Assembly: GCA_007131295.1 (NCBI GenBank) | Contig: SLQW01000050.1 | Coordinates: 1-40,943, forward strand | Source: Pseudomonadales bacterium | GTDB taxonomy: Bacteria; Pseudomonadota; Gammaproteobacteria; Pseudomonadales; Azotimanducaceae | Direction of reading: 5' to 3' | Length of the DNA stretch: 40,943 nt | Part shown: positions 1 through 8,045 of the stretch, in pieces | How positions within the stretch are numbered: position 1 is the first letter of the stretch | Layout of the letters: each line of letters opens with the position of its first letter | The notes under the pieces: generated by a model | The model's input: the letters and a program-made list of their open reading frames with translations, nothing else | Told to the model about the DNA's origin: nothing | Database searches by the model: none | Translations under genes and position numbers: made by a program

Positions 1-117
1 CGCTCGGCCCGGGTGCTCGACGTACTGTAGAGTACGCCTGCGCGCCCGAACTGTCGCGCGCCTTGTCTTTCCCGGCATCTCCACGCCCTCGCTTCGCGCA
101 TCGGTGAGATATGCAGG
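1..117. other. Non-coding left edge with small hairpins
   Basis: No supportable gene is seen downstream of the glgP stop codon. A 6-bp stem with a 4-nt loop lies at 21-36 (CGTACT/AGTACG), followed by a GC-rich inverted stretch at 41-60 (CGCGC...GCGCG). There is no T-run, so this is not a classical terminator, although it could end glgP transcription. The stretch resembles a dispersed intergenic repeat cut by the window edge, but that is an impression and not something the window itself shows. Confidence 0.3.
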
Positions 118-2667
118 CTAGAGCCAGCGCAGGAGTCCCACCTCGAAGGGGTGCTGCAGCAGTTCATGAAACGGGTAGATGCGGACCCGGATGCCGAACA
201 GTCCGTTCTCCGGGGGCAGGATCTCAGCAGCAAAGACCGGCTGTCCCTCGTCCGTCTCGTCGAGCGGCTGCAAGACGTGCACTGTCTGTGATGGCTCGGT
301 ACCGTGCCCTTCGTGACGCAGCAGACACTCGACGCGCACGTCGTCGACTTCGAGACCGTCGATCTCGGCCCTCACCTTGAGCAATAACTTGCTACCACTC
401 TCGAGGAGCTCGGGAGGGGTCTCCGCCCATTGCAGCGCGACCTGCCCCCATACGGCCCGCACCCTGCGCTTCCAGGACGCGAGATCCCGCGCAGCCTCTC
501 CCTGCTGCGCCTGCAGGCTTCGCCCCACGCGCTCCGCAGGAATATAGAAGTGGTCGAGGTAGTCACGAGCCATACGCTCCGCATTGAAGCGGGGCATGAC
601 CGTATACATGGAGCGCTTCGAACGCTCGATCCAAGCGGGCGAATAACCGCCCGGGCCTACTGCGAAGTAGCTCGGGATTACTTCCCGCTCCAGCGTGTCG
701 AGGAGGTCCTGGGCTTCCAGCGTGTCACGTTCAGCAGGTGTGAGGTGATCGATGTGCGGAGTGATGGCCCATCCGTTCGCACCGTCGAAACCTTCTGCCC
801 ACCAGCCATCGAGCACGCTGAGGTTGACCACACCGTTGATGGCAGCCTTCTGTCCCGATGTACCACTCGCTTCCAATGGGTATTCGGGCGTGTTGAGCCA
901 TACATCGACGCCTGCAACGAGACGTCGGGCGAGCGCCATGTCGTAACCCTCGAGCAGAAACAGACGATCGCGGAACGGTGGCTGCTGCATCAGCGCGTGG
1001 AGACGACTGATCAATGCCTGCCCGGGGGCATCAGCCGGATGCGCTTTCCCGGCGAACAGCAGCATGATGGGTCGGTCGGGATCACTCAGCAGCCGACCGA
1101 GTCTGGCGCTGTCATGGAACAGCAGCAATGCGCGCTTGTAGGTGGCAAAGCGGCGCGCAAAGCCAATCACCAACGCCCTGTTGTTGTCCTGCGAAAAAGC
1201 CCGCTCAACAGCGGTGATGCGCGCCTCCGCGGCGTTGTTGCGACGCAGCTGACTCAACAAACGGTCACCGATCTGCGCGAGCATCTCGGCTTTCAGCGAC
1301 TGGGTCAGATTCCAGAACCGATGGTCGGGGATGGATTCGATGGCTTCGCGCCAGTAGGGCGCGTCGCAGAGATGCTGCCGCCATTCCGGAAACCGGCGAT
1401 TGAAGAGATCAACCCATTCCCGGGCAAGGAAAGTCGAGACGTGGATCCCGTTGGAAACCGAGCGGATCGGGTTCTCTTCGGCCTCGATCTCCGGCCAGAC
1501 ATAGCCTTCCATCTCCGCCGCGACACCTCTGTGCGTGGCGCTCACGCCGTTATGCTGTCGTGAACCTCGCAGCGCCAGTGCCGTCATATTGAACGAGCCG
1601 TGTCCATGGGGCGACTCGCCCAGCGCCAGCAAGGCGTCGAGGGAGATGCCCAGCTCCTGGGCAAGATCGGAAAGATAGGGCGTGATCAGTTTATGCTCGA
1701 ACAGGTCGTGCCCGGCCGGTACGGCCGTGTGGGTGGTGAAAACCGTATCGGAGGCCACCTGCTCCAGGGCGGCATCGAACTCGAGCCCTGCTGCGACGGC
1801 TTCGCGACAGCGCTCGAGGATCAACAGCGCGGGGTGACCCTCGTTGATGTGCCACACGCTCGGCGCCAGACCGAGCGTTCGCAGAGCCCGCACCCCACCC
1901 ACACCCAGAATCATCTCCTGCTCGATGCGGCGACGGCGGTCGCCGCCGTAAAGCTGGTGGGTGATGTCCCGATCCTCCGGGAGATTCGCAGGATGGTCCG
2001 AGTCGAGCAGGTAGAGATTGATCCGACCGACTACGAGCCGCCAGATCTGCAGGGTGACAGCACGCCCCGGCAACTGGACCTGAACAAGCAGCGGCCGGCC
2101 AGCCTCATCGACGGCGAGTGTGACCGGAAGGTCATCCGGGTCTGTCGGTCGATTGTCGATCTCCTGCTCACCCGTCCGGGTGATCGTCTGATTGCTGAAT
2201 CCCACCCGATACATCAGGCTGATACCGAGAAACGGCAGATGGAGGTCACTCGCGGCCTTACAGAGATCTCCGGCAAGGACACCGAGACCACCTGAGTAGA
2301 GCGGCAGGCTCTCGTGCAGTCCGAACTCCATGCAGAAATAGGCGATGAGCTCCGGGGTCGCCTGGGCTTCGGCAGAGCGCTGCCGACGGGCACCCAAATA
2401 GCCGTCCATTGCCGCAATCACGTCGTGGTAGTGATCGATGAAATCCTGATCGGCGGCGAGCGCATCGAGCCTCTGCTGCGAAATGAGGCGCAGAAACACC
2501 TTCGGATTGTGATTGCAGTCCTGCCACAGCTGCGCGTCCATCCGATAGAAAAGGCCGCGGATGTGACGATCCCAGCTGAAAAGGAGGTTGTGCGCGAGTT
2601 CGGAAAGCCGGGAGAGTGCCTGCGGTAGACGCGAGCGCACCTGCAGTCGATGTTCCGTGCTGTTCAT
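118..2667 (-). CDS. glgP: Alpha-glucan (glycogen/maltodextrin) phosphorylase, GT35
   Basis: This enzyme cleaves alpha-1,4-glucans with phosphate to release glucose-1-phosphate, using pyridoxal phosphate, in the cytoplasm. The 849-residue protein is the short bacterial/archaeal type of GT35 phosphorylase. It has the N-terminal DUF3417-like region (about 15-110), the YFCMEFGLHESLPLYSGGLG block (110-129), the INEGHPA motif (274-280) and the PLP-lysine region EASGTSGQKAAINGV, which puts the Schiff-base lysine at about K607. The open frame continues upstream to 2796, but the ATG at 2667 starts the conserved region (MNSTEHRLQV); the extra 43 residues look non-homologous. The gene is divergent from a pyruvate-kinase-like gene, which fits a role in glycogen breakdown feeding glycolysis. 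Confidence 0.93.
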   Translation of the reverse strand: MNSTEHRLQVRSRLPQALSRLSELAHNLLFSWDRHIRGLFYRMDAQLWQDCNHNPKVFLRLISQQRLDALAADQDFIDHYHDVIAAMDGYLGARRQRSAEAQATPELIAYFCMEFGLHESLPLYSGGLGVLAGDLCKAASDLHLPFLGISLMYRVGFSNQTITRTGEQEIDNRPTDPDDLPVTLAVDEAGRPLLVQVQLPGRAVTLQIWRLVVGRINLYLLDSDHPANLPEDRDITHQLYGGDRRRRIEQEMILGVGGVRALRTLGLAPSVWHINEGHPALLILERCREAVAAGLEFDAALEQVASDTVFTTHTAVPAGHDLFEHKLITPYLSDLAQELGISLDALLALGESPHGHGSFNMTALALRGSRQHNGVSATHRGVAAEMEGYVWPEIEAEENPIRSVSNGIHVSTFLAREWVDLFNRRFPEWRQHLCDAPYWREAIESIPDHRFWNLTQSLKAEMLAQIGDRLLSQLRRNNAAEARITAVERAFSQDNNRALVIGFARRFATYKRALLLFHDSARLGRLLSDPDRPIMLLFAGKAHPADAPGQALISRLHALMQQPPFRDRLFLLEGYDMALARRLVAGVDVWLNTPEYPLEASGTSGQKAAINGVVNLSVLDGWWAEGFDGANGWAITPHIDHLTPAERDTLEAQDLLDTLEREVIPSYFAVGPGGYSPAWIERSKRSMYTVMPRFNAERMARDYLDHFYIPAERVGRSLQAQQGEAARDLASWKRRVRAVWGQVALQWAETPPELLESGSKLLLKVRAEIDGLEVDDVRVECLLRHEGHGTEPSQTVHVLQPLDETDEGQPVFAAEILPPENGLFGIRVRIYPFHELLQHPFEVGLLRWL

Positions 2668-2886
2668 GGATAGAGACTCGGTTGCCGCACATGTACGGCG
2701 CACAAGGCGTCTGGCGCCCTCTACACCCTCCTCGATGATAGCGCGGCGAGTGTGACAAAACGCAATGGCTGCCATGCGCACCGAACCAGTGTCCAAAGCG
2801 CGTCGCTTGTCACCAATCTGTCACCTCAACGCCACAAGCGGCTGCCATGATTCGGGTTCCCTGCCGGCGACTCACATGGGACTGAG
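2668..2886. other. Divergent intergenic region glgP / pyruvate-kinase-like gene
   Basis: These 219 bp separate two divergent genes and must hold at least one promoter in each direction. I see no clear sigma-70 pair, operator or hairpin that I would defend. If glgP actually starts at the upstream in-frame codon at 2796, part of this stretch is coding. Confidence 0.35.
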
Positions 2887-4803
2887 ATGGCGTTGCCGAT
2901 GAACGAAGCTGGTGGACCGAGCATCGATACTCTGCGTACGGCCCTAGAACAGATACGCGCGGACATGTTTGCAGAGGTCGACGCCAATGTGGGTCAGCTC
3001 GATCTGGTGCATCCGAGTCAGCGCCCAAGTGCGGTCAACCTGCTGCACTACCTCGCTTTTCGCCGCCGCGACCTGCGCTCGCTGCAGCATCGCCTCGCCG
3101 CCTTGGGATTATCTTCTCTCGGCAGAGCCGAAGCGCACGTCATGGCCACGATCGACGCGGTGCTTCACCTGCTGGACCGACTCGAAGGGCGACCTCGCGA
3201 TCGAACCGCCGCCGTAGAAGGTATTGATTTCGACACCGGAGGGCGGGTGCTCGCCGAGCACGCGGATCGTCTGCTCGGCGCATCGGGCGCGGGCAGACCG
3301 GTGCGGATCATGGTCACCGTGCCTGGAGAGGCCGCAGACGACGACAACAATCTCATCGCTGAACTGCTCGAGCGCGGCATGGACTGCATGCGCATCAATT
3401 GCGCCCACGACGACCCATCTACCTGGCGACGAATGATCCGGAGGCTGCGTACCGCAGAAAAGCGTCACGCGCGCCGATGCCGGATCGTCATGGACCTGGG
3501 CGGACCGAAACTGCGAACGGGTCCGATCGCGGCCGGCCCAGCCGTTGTGCGTGTCCGGCCAAGACGGGACGCGTTCGGTCGGGTTACAGAACCCGCCAGG
3601 ATCTGGGTGACGTCGGCACCCGACCTTCCACCACCTGGACCCGGTGCCGCGCTACAGCTGGGTCTCGACGCGTCCTGGTGGCGAGCGCTTACGCCAGGCG
3701 AGCACGTCCACTGTCGCGATGCGCGAGGCCGGTCGAGACGCTTGCTCGTAACCGCAGTGCATCACCACGGATGCTGGCTGGAAACGACGCGCACCGTCTA
3801 CCTCACGCCGACGACCCAGCTGCGCGCAGAGCATCGCGTCGGCCGCGCCGGCGCGGCAACACCAGTCGGTTCGCTACCGAGCAAACCGGATCGAATTCGA
3901 CTGCGGCAGGACGATCTATTCGTACTAAGTCTCGACCAGAGTCCCGGCCGGCCGGCACGACGTGATGCAGACGGTAAGGAAGTCGAGCCGGCCCGTATCA
4001 GCGTCACGCTTCCGGAAGCCTTTCGCAATGTCCGTGTTGGTGACTCGATCTGGTTCGACGACGGCAAGATCGGTGGCAGGGTCGAAGAGATCGGCGCTGA
4101 AGCGGTTCTGGTTCGGGTGACCCGCGTGCGGCACCAGGGCCGGAATCTTGGGCCGGACAAAGGCATCAATCTGCCTGATAGCCAGCTCGACCTGCCGGCC
4201 CTGACAGCGAAAGACCTGAGTGATCTCTCCGCGGTCCTGGAACTCGCGGACGTGGTCGAAATGTCCTTCGCGAACAGCGCCAAAGACGTCGCAATGCTCC
4301 AGCAGGAGCTGTCCCGGCGTGGCATTGACCATCCTGCAATCGTGCTGAAGATCGAAACCCGGCGCGGCTTCGAGAATCTGCCCGAGATGCTGCTGACCGC
4401 GATGCGTGCGCCATTCTGCGGCGTCATGATCGCACGCGGCGACCTGGCCGTGGAGTGCGGATTCGAGCGACTAGCCGAGATCCAGGAGGAAATCCTATGG
4501 ATCTGCGAAGCGGCTCACGTACCGGTCATCTGGGCGACGCAAGTATTGGAGTCGCTGGCACGGGACGGCATGCCGTCAAGGGCCGAAGTGACAGACGCGG
4601 CGATGGGCCACCGAGCCGAATGCGTGATGCTCAACAAGGGGCCGCACGTCGTTCAAGCCGTGTCGGTTCTCGATAGCATCCTGCGGCGCATGGAGGCACA
4701 TCAGACCAAGAAACGGGCCAGGCTACGGAAACTCAACCTCGCGAGTTCCGGACGCTTTTCCAGAGCGCCAGACGTGACTGTACTTCCGTCCGAGCATGCC
4801 TAG
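2887..4803 (+). CDS. Pyruvate-kinase-like protein with N-terminal extension
   Basis: The 638-residue protein carries the pyruvate kinase barrel but differs from housekeeping enzymes. Residues 1-135 form a helical extension absent from ordinary Pyk. Recognisable Pyk blocks follow: MRINCAHDD (168-176), MDLGGPKLRTG (202-212), a long insert where the B domain belongs (about 212-420), KGINLPDS (425-432), LTAKD (439-443), the catalytic-lysine strand IVLKIETRRGFENLPEM (485-501, K488), ARGDLAVE (516-523) and WATQVLES (549-556). The usual MLSGETA loop reads MLNKGPH (581-587), and the C-terminal allosteric domain is missing. It may be a true but diverged pyruvate kinase or a related phosphotransferase. 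Its stop codon overlaps that of lnt in a shared CTAG. The start ATG has only a weak upstream purine stretch; an ATG at 2899 is an alternative. Confidence 0.8.
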   Translation: MALPMNEAGGPSIDTLRTALEQIRADMFAEVDANVGQLDLVHPSQRPSAVNLLHYLAFRRRDLRSLQHRLAALGLSSLGRAEAHVMATIDAVLHLLDRLEGRPRDRTAAVEGIDFDTGGRVLAEHADRLLGASGAGRPVRIMVTVPGEAADDDNNLIAELLERGMDCMRINCAHDDPSTWRRMIRRLRTAEKRHARRCRIVMDLGGPKLRTGPIAAGPAVVRVRPRRDAFGRVTEPARIWVTSAPDLPPPGPGAALQLGLDASWWRALTPGEHVHCRDARGRSRRLLVTAVHHHGCWLETTRTVYLTPTTQLRAEHRVGRAGAATPVGSLPSKPDRIRLRQDDLFVLSLDQSPGRPARRDADGKEVEPARISVTLPEAFRNVRVGDSIWFDDGKIGGRVEEIGAEAVLVRVTRVRHQGRNLGPDKGINLPDSQLDLPALTAKDLSDLSAVLELADVVEMSFANSAKDVAMLQQELSRRGIDHPAIVLKIETRRGFENLPEMLLTAMRAPFCGVMIARGDLAVECGFERLAEIQEEILWICEAAHVPVIWATQVLESLARDGMPSRAEVTDAAMGHRAECVMLNKGPHVVQAVSVLDSILRRMEAHQTKKRARLRKLNLASSGRFSRAPDVTVLPSEHA

Positions 4804-6314
4804 ACTCTGCGGCGCGCCAGCACGACACTTCCGAGGACCAGGAGCAGCGCCAGCAGCACGGTCGGCAACGAACCCACACGAGCGAATGGCGTGCTCCCGG
4901 ACATCGGTTCCACATTTCCGGTGAGCACACCCGGCTCGAAGCGAGGCAGACGCGTCACTTCAACGCCGCCAGGGTCGACGATGGCCGTGATGCCGTCATT
5001 GGTGCTGCGGATGAGCCAGCGTCCGAGCTCCAAGGCCCGCATACGCGCCTTTTGCAGATGCTGTTCCGGCCCGATGGAATCCCCGAACCAGGTGTCGTTG
5101 GAGATCGTGGCAAGGAGCGCCGCATCGTGGGCGAGCCGCCGCACCAGATCCGGGTAGACGATCTCGTAGCAGATCGCCATCGCTACGCCATGACTGTGAG
5201 CTATCAACGGCGACTGGTCCCGCGGCCCGGAGCGTGCATGCGACATGGGCAGGTCGAAGAAAGCGATCAGCCCCCGTAGCAATCCCTCGAGCGGCACGTA
5301 CTCCCCGAAGGGCACCAGCCGCTGTTTGACGTAGCGCCCCTCCCCCGAACCCAGCGCAATCGCCGTGTTCTGGAAAAATGCGCTGCCGTCCTCATGCCAG
5401 TCATAGTCGGGAATACCGGTGATGAACGCCGTACCATGCGCGCTTGCGTGCTCGTCCAGCTCATCGAGCAGTCCTCGCGCATCACGGGCGAACCAGGTAA
5501 TCGCAGCCTCGGACCAGAGCATGAGATCTCGTCCCCAGTGGGGCTCAGACAGGCTCAGATGACGCTCGAGAATGAGCTGACGGTTGTCCCGCAGCCACTT
5601 GATGTCCTGGGGGATGTCGCCCTGGACCAGCGCCACTTCCAGGGGTGCTCCAACAGGCCGCGTCCAGGTGACCATGCTGAGGGCGGCGCCCAGAACCCAG
5701 ATCGCCACCACGCTGGCGCCCAATGCCCAGGGCCGGCGTCCACTGCGCCACGTGAGCACGAGCCACCAGATGCCGACACCGGTCGCCGTCGAGATCAGCG
5801 AGACGAGCAGGACACCACCGATGGGTGCATAGCCAGCGAGCGGTGACTGCAGATGGGCATAGCCCACGAGAAGCCACGGAAACCCAGTGAGAAACCAGGT
5901 CAGCGTCCACTCCAGCAGCACCCAGAGACCGCAGAAGGCCCCTGCGGCCACCGCGGCGGCACGCAGACCAAGCCTGGCATGGAGCCAGGTCATGAGGGCC
6001 GGGAACACGCCCATTGCAACCACGAACAAAGCCACCAGGCTGCCGGCGAGCCAGGGCGGCGCCGGCCCATAGACGTGAATGCTCATGTAGATCCACGACA
6101 CGCCGAGACCGTAGCGGGCAATGCCATGGAGATAGCCGAGGAGCAGAGCAAAGCGCGGCGACTGCTCGTGGATGGCCGCAAGCAGGAGAGCCGGAGCAAG
6201 CACGGCCAGCGGCCAGATATCGAAAGGCGCCAGCGCCAACGGAATGGCGAGGCCGGAGATCAGCGCGCAGAGCACGGCGATCCCCGCGGGAAGCCGTGGC
6301 ACGGCTGACGTCAT
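4800..6314 (-). CDS. lnt: Apolipoprotein N-acyltransferase
   Basis: Lnt transfers the third acyl chain onto the N-terminal cysteine of lipoproteins in the inner membrane. The 504-residue protein has about six hydrophobic helices in residues 10-215 and then a nitrilase-fold periplasmic domain. The catalytic triad is visible: E269 in LWSEAAITWF, K330 in YVKQRLVPFGEYVPL and C382 in AICYEIVYPDL. It is the last gene of the miaB-ybeZ-ybeY-corC-lnt cluster, and its ATG overlaps the corC stop by 4 nt, so the two are probably translationally coupled. Its stop codon overlaps that of the convergent pyruvate-kinase-like gene. Confidence 0.96.
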   Translation of the reverse strand: MTSAVPRLPAGIAVLCALISGLAIPLALAPFDIWPLAVLAPALLLAAIHEQSPRFALLLGYLHGIARYGLGVSWIYMSIHVYGPAPPWLAGSLVALFVVAMGVFPALMTWLHARLGLRAAAVAAGAFCGLWVLLEWTLTWFLTGFPWLLVGYAHLQSPLAGYAPIGGVLLVSLISTATGVGIWWLVLTWRSGRRPWALGASVVAIWVLGAALSMVTWTRPVGAPLEVALVQGDIPQDIKWLRDNRQLILERHLSLSEPHWGRDLMLWSEAAITWFARDARGLLDELDEHASAHGTAFITGIPDYDWHEDGSAFFQNTAIALGSGEGRYVKQRLVPFGEYVPLEGLLRGLIAFFDLPMSHARSGPRDQSPLIAHSHGVAMAICYEIVYPDLVRRLAHDAALLATISNDTWFGDSIGPEQHLQKARMRALELGRWLIRSTNDGITAIVDPGGVEVTRLPRFEPGVLTGNVEPMSGSTPFARVGSLPTVLLALLLVLGSVVLARRRV

Positions 6315-7177
6315 GCCCTGTTTTCGGCTGCCAGCGAAGGCAGGCGGGTTATGTGCAGCAGGCGGATGCGGCGGCTGTCGGCGTTGAGGACCCGGAAGCG
6401 GAAGTTGTCGATGGTGATCGTTTCCTCCCGCCGCGGCAGATGGCCGAAGCGCTGCAGGACGATGCCACCAATGGTGTCGAACTCCTCATCCGAGAAAGCC
6501 GTGTCGAAGATTTCGTTGAAGTCTTCGATGGGCGTGCCGGCCTTGACCGTCCAGCTGTCGGCGTCGAGCTGCTTGACGAAGCTCTCGTCGTGGACGTCGT
6601 GTTCGTCTTCGATTTCACCGACGATCTGTTCGAGGACGTCCTCGATGGTGACCACGCCCGCCACGCTACCGTACTCGTCGACCACGATGGCCATGTGGTT
6701 GCGGTTGGCGCGGAACTCAGTGAGCAGAACGTTGAGACGCTTGCTCTCGGGAATCACCGGCGCCTGGCGGATGAGTTCCCTGAGGTCGAAGCTATGTGCG
6801 CTTCCCTTGAGAGCCAGCGGCAGGAGATCCTTTGCGTGGAGGATGCCCTTGACGTCATCGAAGTCGTCACCGATGACCGGGAACCGCGAATGCTGCGACT
6901 CGATTACGACCGGTAGAAACTCGCGCGGAGAATCTTCCTCGCGCACAAACACGACCTGGGAGCGCGGAATCATGATGTCACGGGCGTGCATCTCCGACAC
7001 CTGCAGGGCGCCCTCGATGATGCCGAGTGCTTCGCTATCGAGCAGCGATCGCTCGGAGGCCGCACGAATGACCTCGATCAGTTCCCCGCGGTTGGCGGGC
7101 TCGCTGGAGAAGACCTGAGCGACCCGCTCGATCCACGATTTCGAGCCGGTACTGTCACCGGCTTCGCTGTCAGCCAT
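6311..7177 (-). CDS. corC: CorC/HlyC-family CBS-domain protein
   Basis: The 288-residue cytosolic protein (YbeX) is known genetically for a link to Mg/Co efflux and, with YbeY, to ribosome homeostasis. Two CBS domains lie at about 65-190 (ARDIMIPRSQVVFV; HMAIVVDEYGSVAGVVTIED), and a C-terminal CorC/HlyC transporter-associated domain at about 200-285 (WTVKAGTPIEDFNEIF). There is no DUF21 membrane domain, as in E. coli CorC. It sits directly upstream of lnt with a 4-nt overlap. Unlike the tight spacing elsewhere in this cluster, 421 bp of hairpin-rich DNA separate it from ybeY, so it may have its own promoter or receive reduced read-through. Confidence 0.94.
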   Translation of the reverse strand: MADSEAGDSTGSKSWIERVAQVFSSEPANRGELIEVIRAASERSLLDSEALGIIEGALQVSEMHARDIMIPRSQVVFVREEDSPREFLPVVIESQHSRFPVIGDDFDDVKGILHAKDLLPLALKGSAHSFDLRELIRQAPVIPESKRLNVLLTEFRANRNHMAIVVDEYGSVAGVVTIEDVLEQIVGEIEDEHDVHDESFVKQLDADSWTVKAGTPIEDFNEIFDTAFSDEEFDTIGGIVLQRFGHLPRREETITIDNFRFRVLNADSRRIRLLHITRLPSLAAENRA

Positions 7178-7598
7178 CGTGACGCTCGAACCCCTTCTGC
7201 GTGGTGGCCTGGGACATGCCCGCGGCCGGGACGACGTTGTGCCAGATCGACCCTTCCGTGTCTAGCTTGGGCGCGCGCAGCGCGCCCATCGCTTTTGATC
7301 TTGCTCTTGCTCTTCCGCTCTTCGTTCCAGGGCGTTGCGGCGGAGAGCACTCGGCCGGCTTTGCCGGCCGATCGGCGCGCCGCGCCTGCGGCGCGACACG
7401 CTCTGTTGCGCGCCATCCCTGGCGCGCACCCCTCCGGGGCGCACTGCGTGCGACGCGATTCGCTCCCGGCGAATCGCGCCCACAACAGAGTCTTCGTTCC
7501 AGCGCGTTGCGGCGCGCCCCTGTGGGAAGCAGTGTCCGCGCGGAGCGCGGGCGCTGCGATCGCGGACTGCGGCCGTGCTCGAGCGTGACGGCGGGGGA
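7178..7598. repeat. Hairpin-repeat array between ybeY and corC
   Basis: The stretch has no gene but a dense series of short GC-rich inverted repeats. They are GGGCGCGC-GCA-GCGCGCCC (7269-7287), CGGCCGGC-TTT-GCCGGCCG (7352-7370), CGCGCC-TGC-GGCGCG (7381-7395), TGCGCGCCA-TCCC-TGGCGCGCA (7407-7428), CCCC-TCC-GGGG (7429-7439), a 10-bp stem at 7454-7478, and a 13-bp stem with GGA loop at 7529-7557 preceded by TGTGGGAAG. A 24-bp direct repeat starting TCTTCGTTCCAG occurs at 7319-7342 and 7491-7514 with one mismatch. Architecture and words are shared with the array at 25344-25578, which marks a REP-like family. Confidence 0.8.
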
Positions 7599-8045
7599 TC
7601 AGTAGGGATCGGGGATACCGAGGCCGGCGAGGATGCGTCGCTCCTCGGCCTCCATGCGCTCCGCCTCGGCGTCGTCTTCATGATCGAAGCCGAGCAGATG
7701 CAGGACACCGTGGACGGTGAGATGGGCGTAGTGATCGGCGAGCGGCTTGTCCTGCTCGGCAGCCTCGGCAGCCACTATCGGGGCACAGAGCACGAGATCG
7801 CCGAGGACAGGCAGGCCGAGGTCGGCGGGGAGGTCCGCGGGAAAGGACAGCACGTTCGTGGCCCTTTCGCGCCCTCGCCAGGTCGCGTTCAGGGTGCGGC
7901 CCTCGTCATCGGCGACAATGCGGATGACCAGCTCTGCCACCTCCCGACGGCCCTCGAGAGCGGCCCGAACCCAGGTCTCGAACTCGGCGTCACTGGGCAG
8001 ACCAGGCGAACATGCGGCCCGCTGCACCGTCAGCTCAAGACCCAT
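7599..8045 (-). CDS. ybeY: Endoribonuclease / rRNA maturation factor YbeY
   Basis: YbeY is a zinc-dependent protein needed for 16S rRNA 3' end maturation and 70S quality control. The 148-residue product has the family signature HGVLHLLGFDH with metal ligands H112, H116 and H122, preceded by the conserved TNVLSFPAD block (63-71). The open frame runs 14 codons further upstream, but the ATG at 8045 (MGLELTVQ) gives the usual length, a GGCGG-like ribosome site and an 11-nt overlap with the end of ybeZ, typical of this operon. Its gene order between ybeZ and corC is the canonical one. Confidence 0.94.
   Translation of the reverse strand: MGLELTVQRAACSPGLPSDAEFETWVRAALEGRREVAELVIRIVADDEGRTLNATWRGRERATNVLSFPADLPADLGLPVLGDLVLCAPIVAAEAAEQDKPLADHYAHLTVHGVLHLLGFDHEDDAEAERMEAEERRILAGLGIPDPY

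Noticed and set aside
2668-2796. N-terminal extension of glgP
   Set aside because: These 43 residues do not resemble the family, and the conserved region starts at the ATG at 2667.
7265-7577. CRISPR-like array
   Set aside because: The repeats are short palindromes of different sequence without regular spacers, and no cas genes are present.
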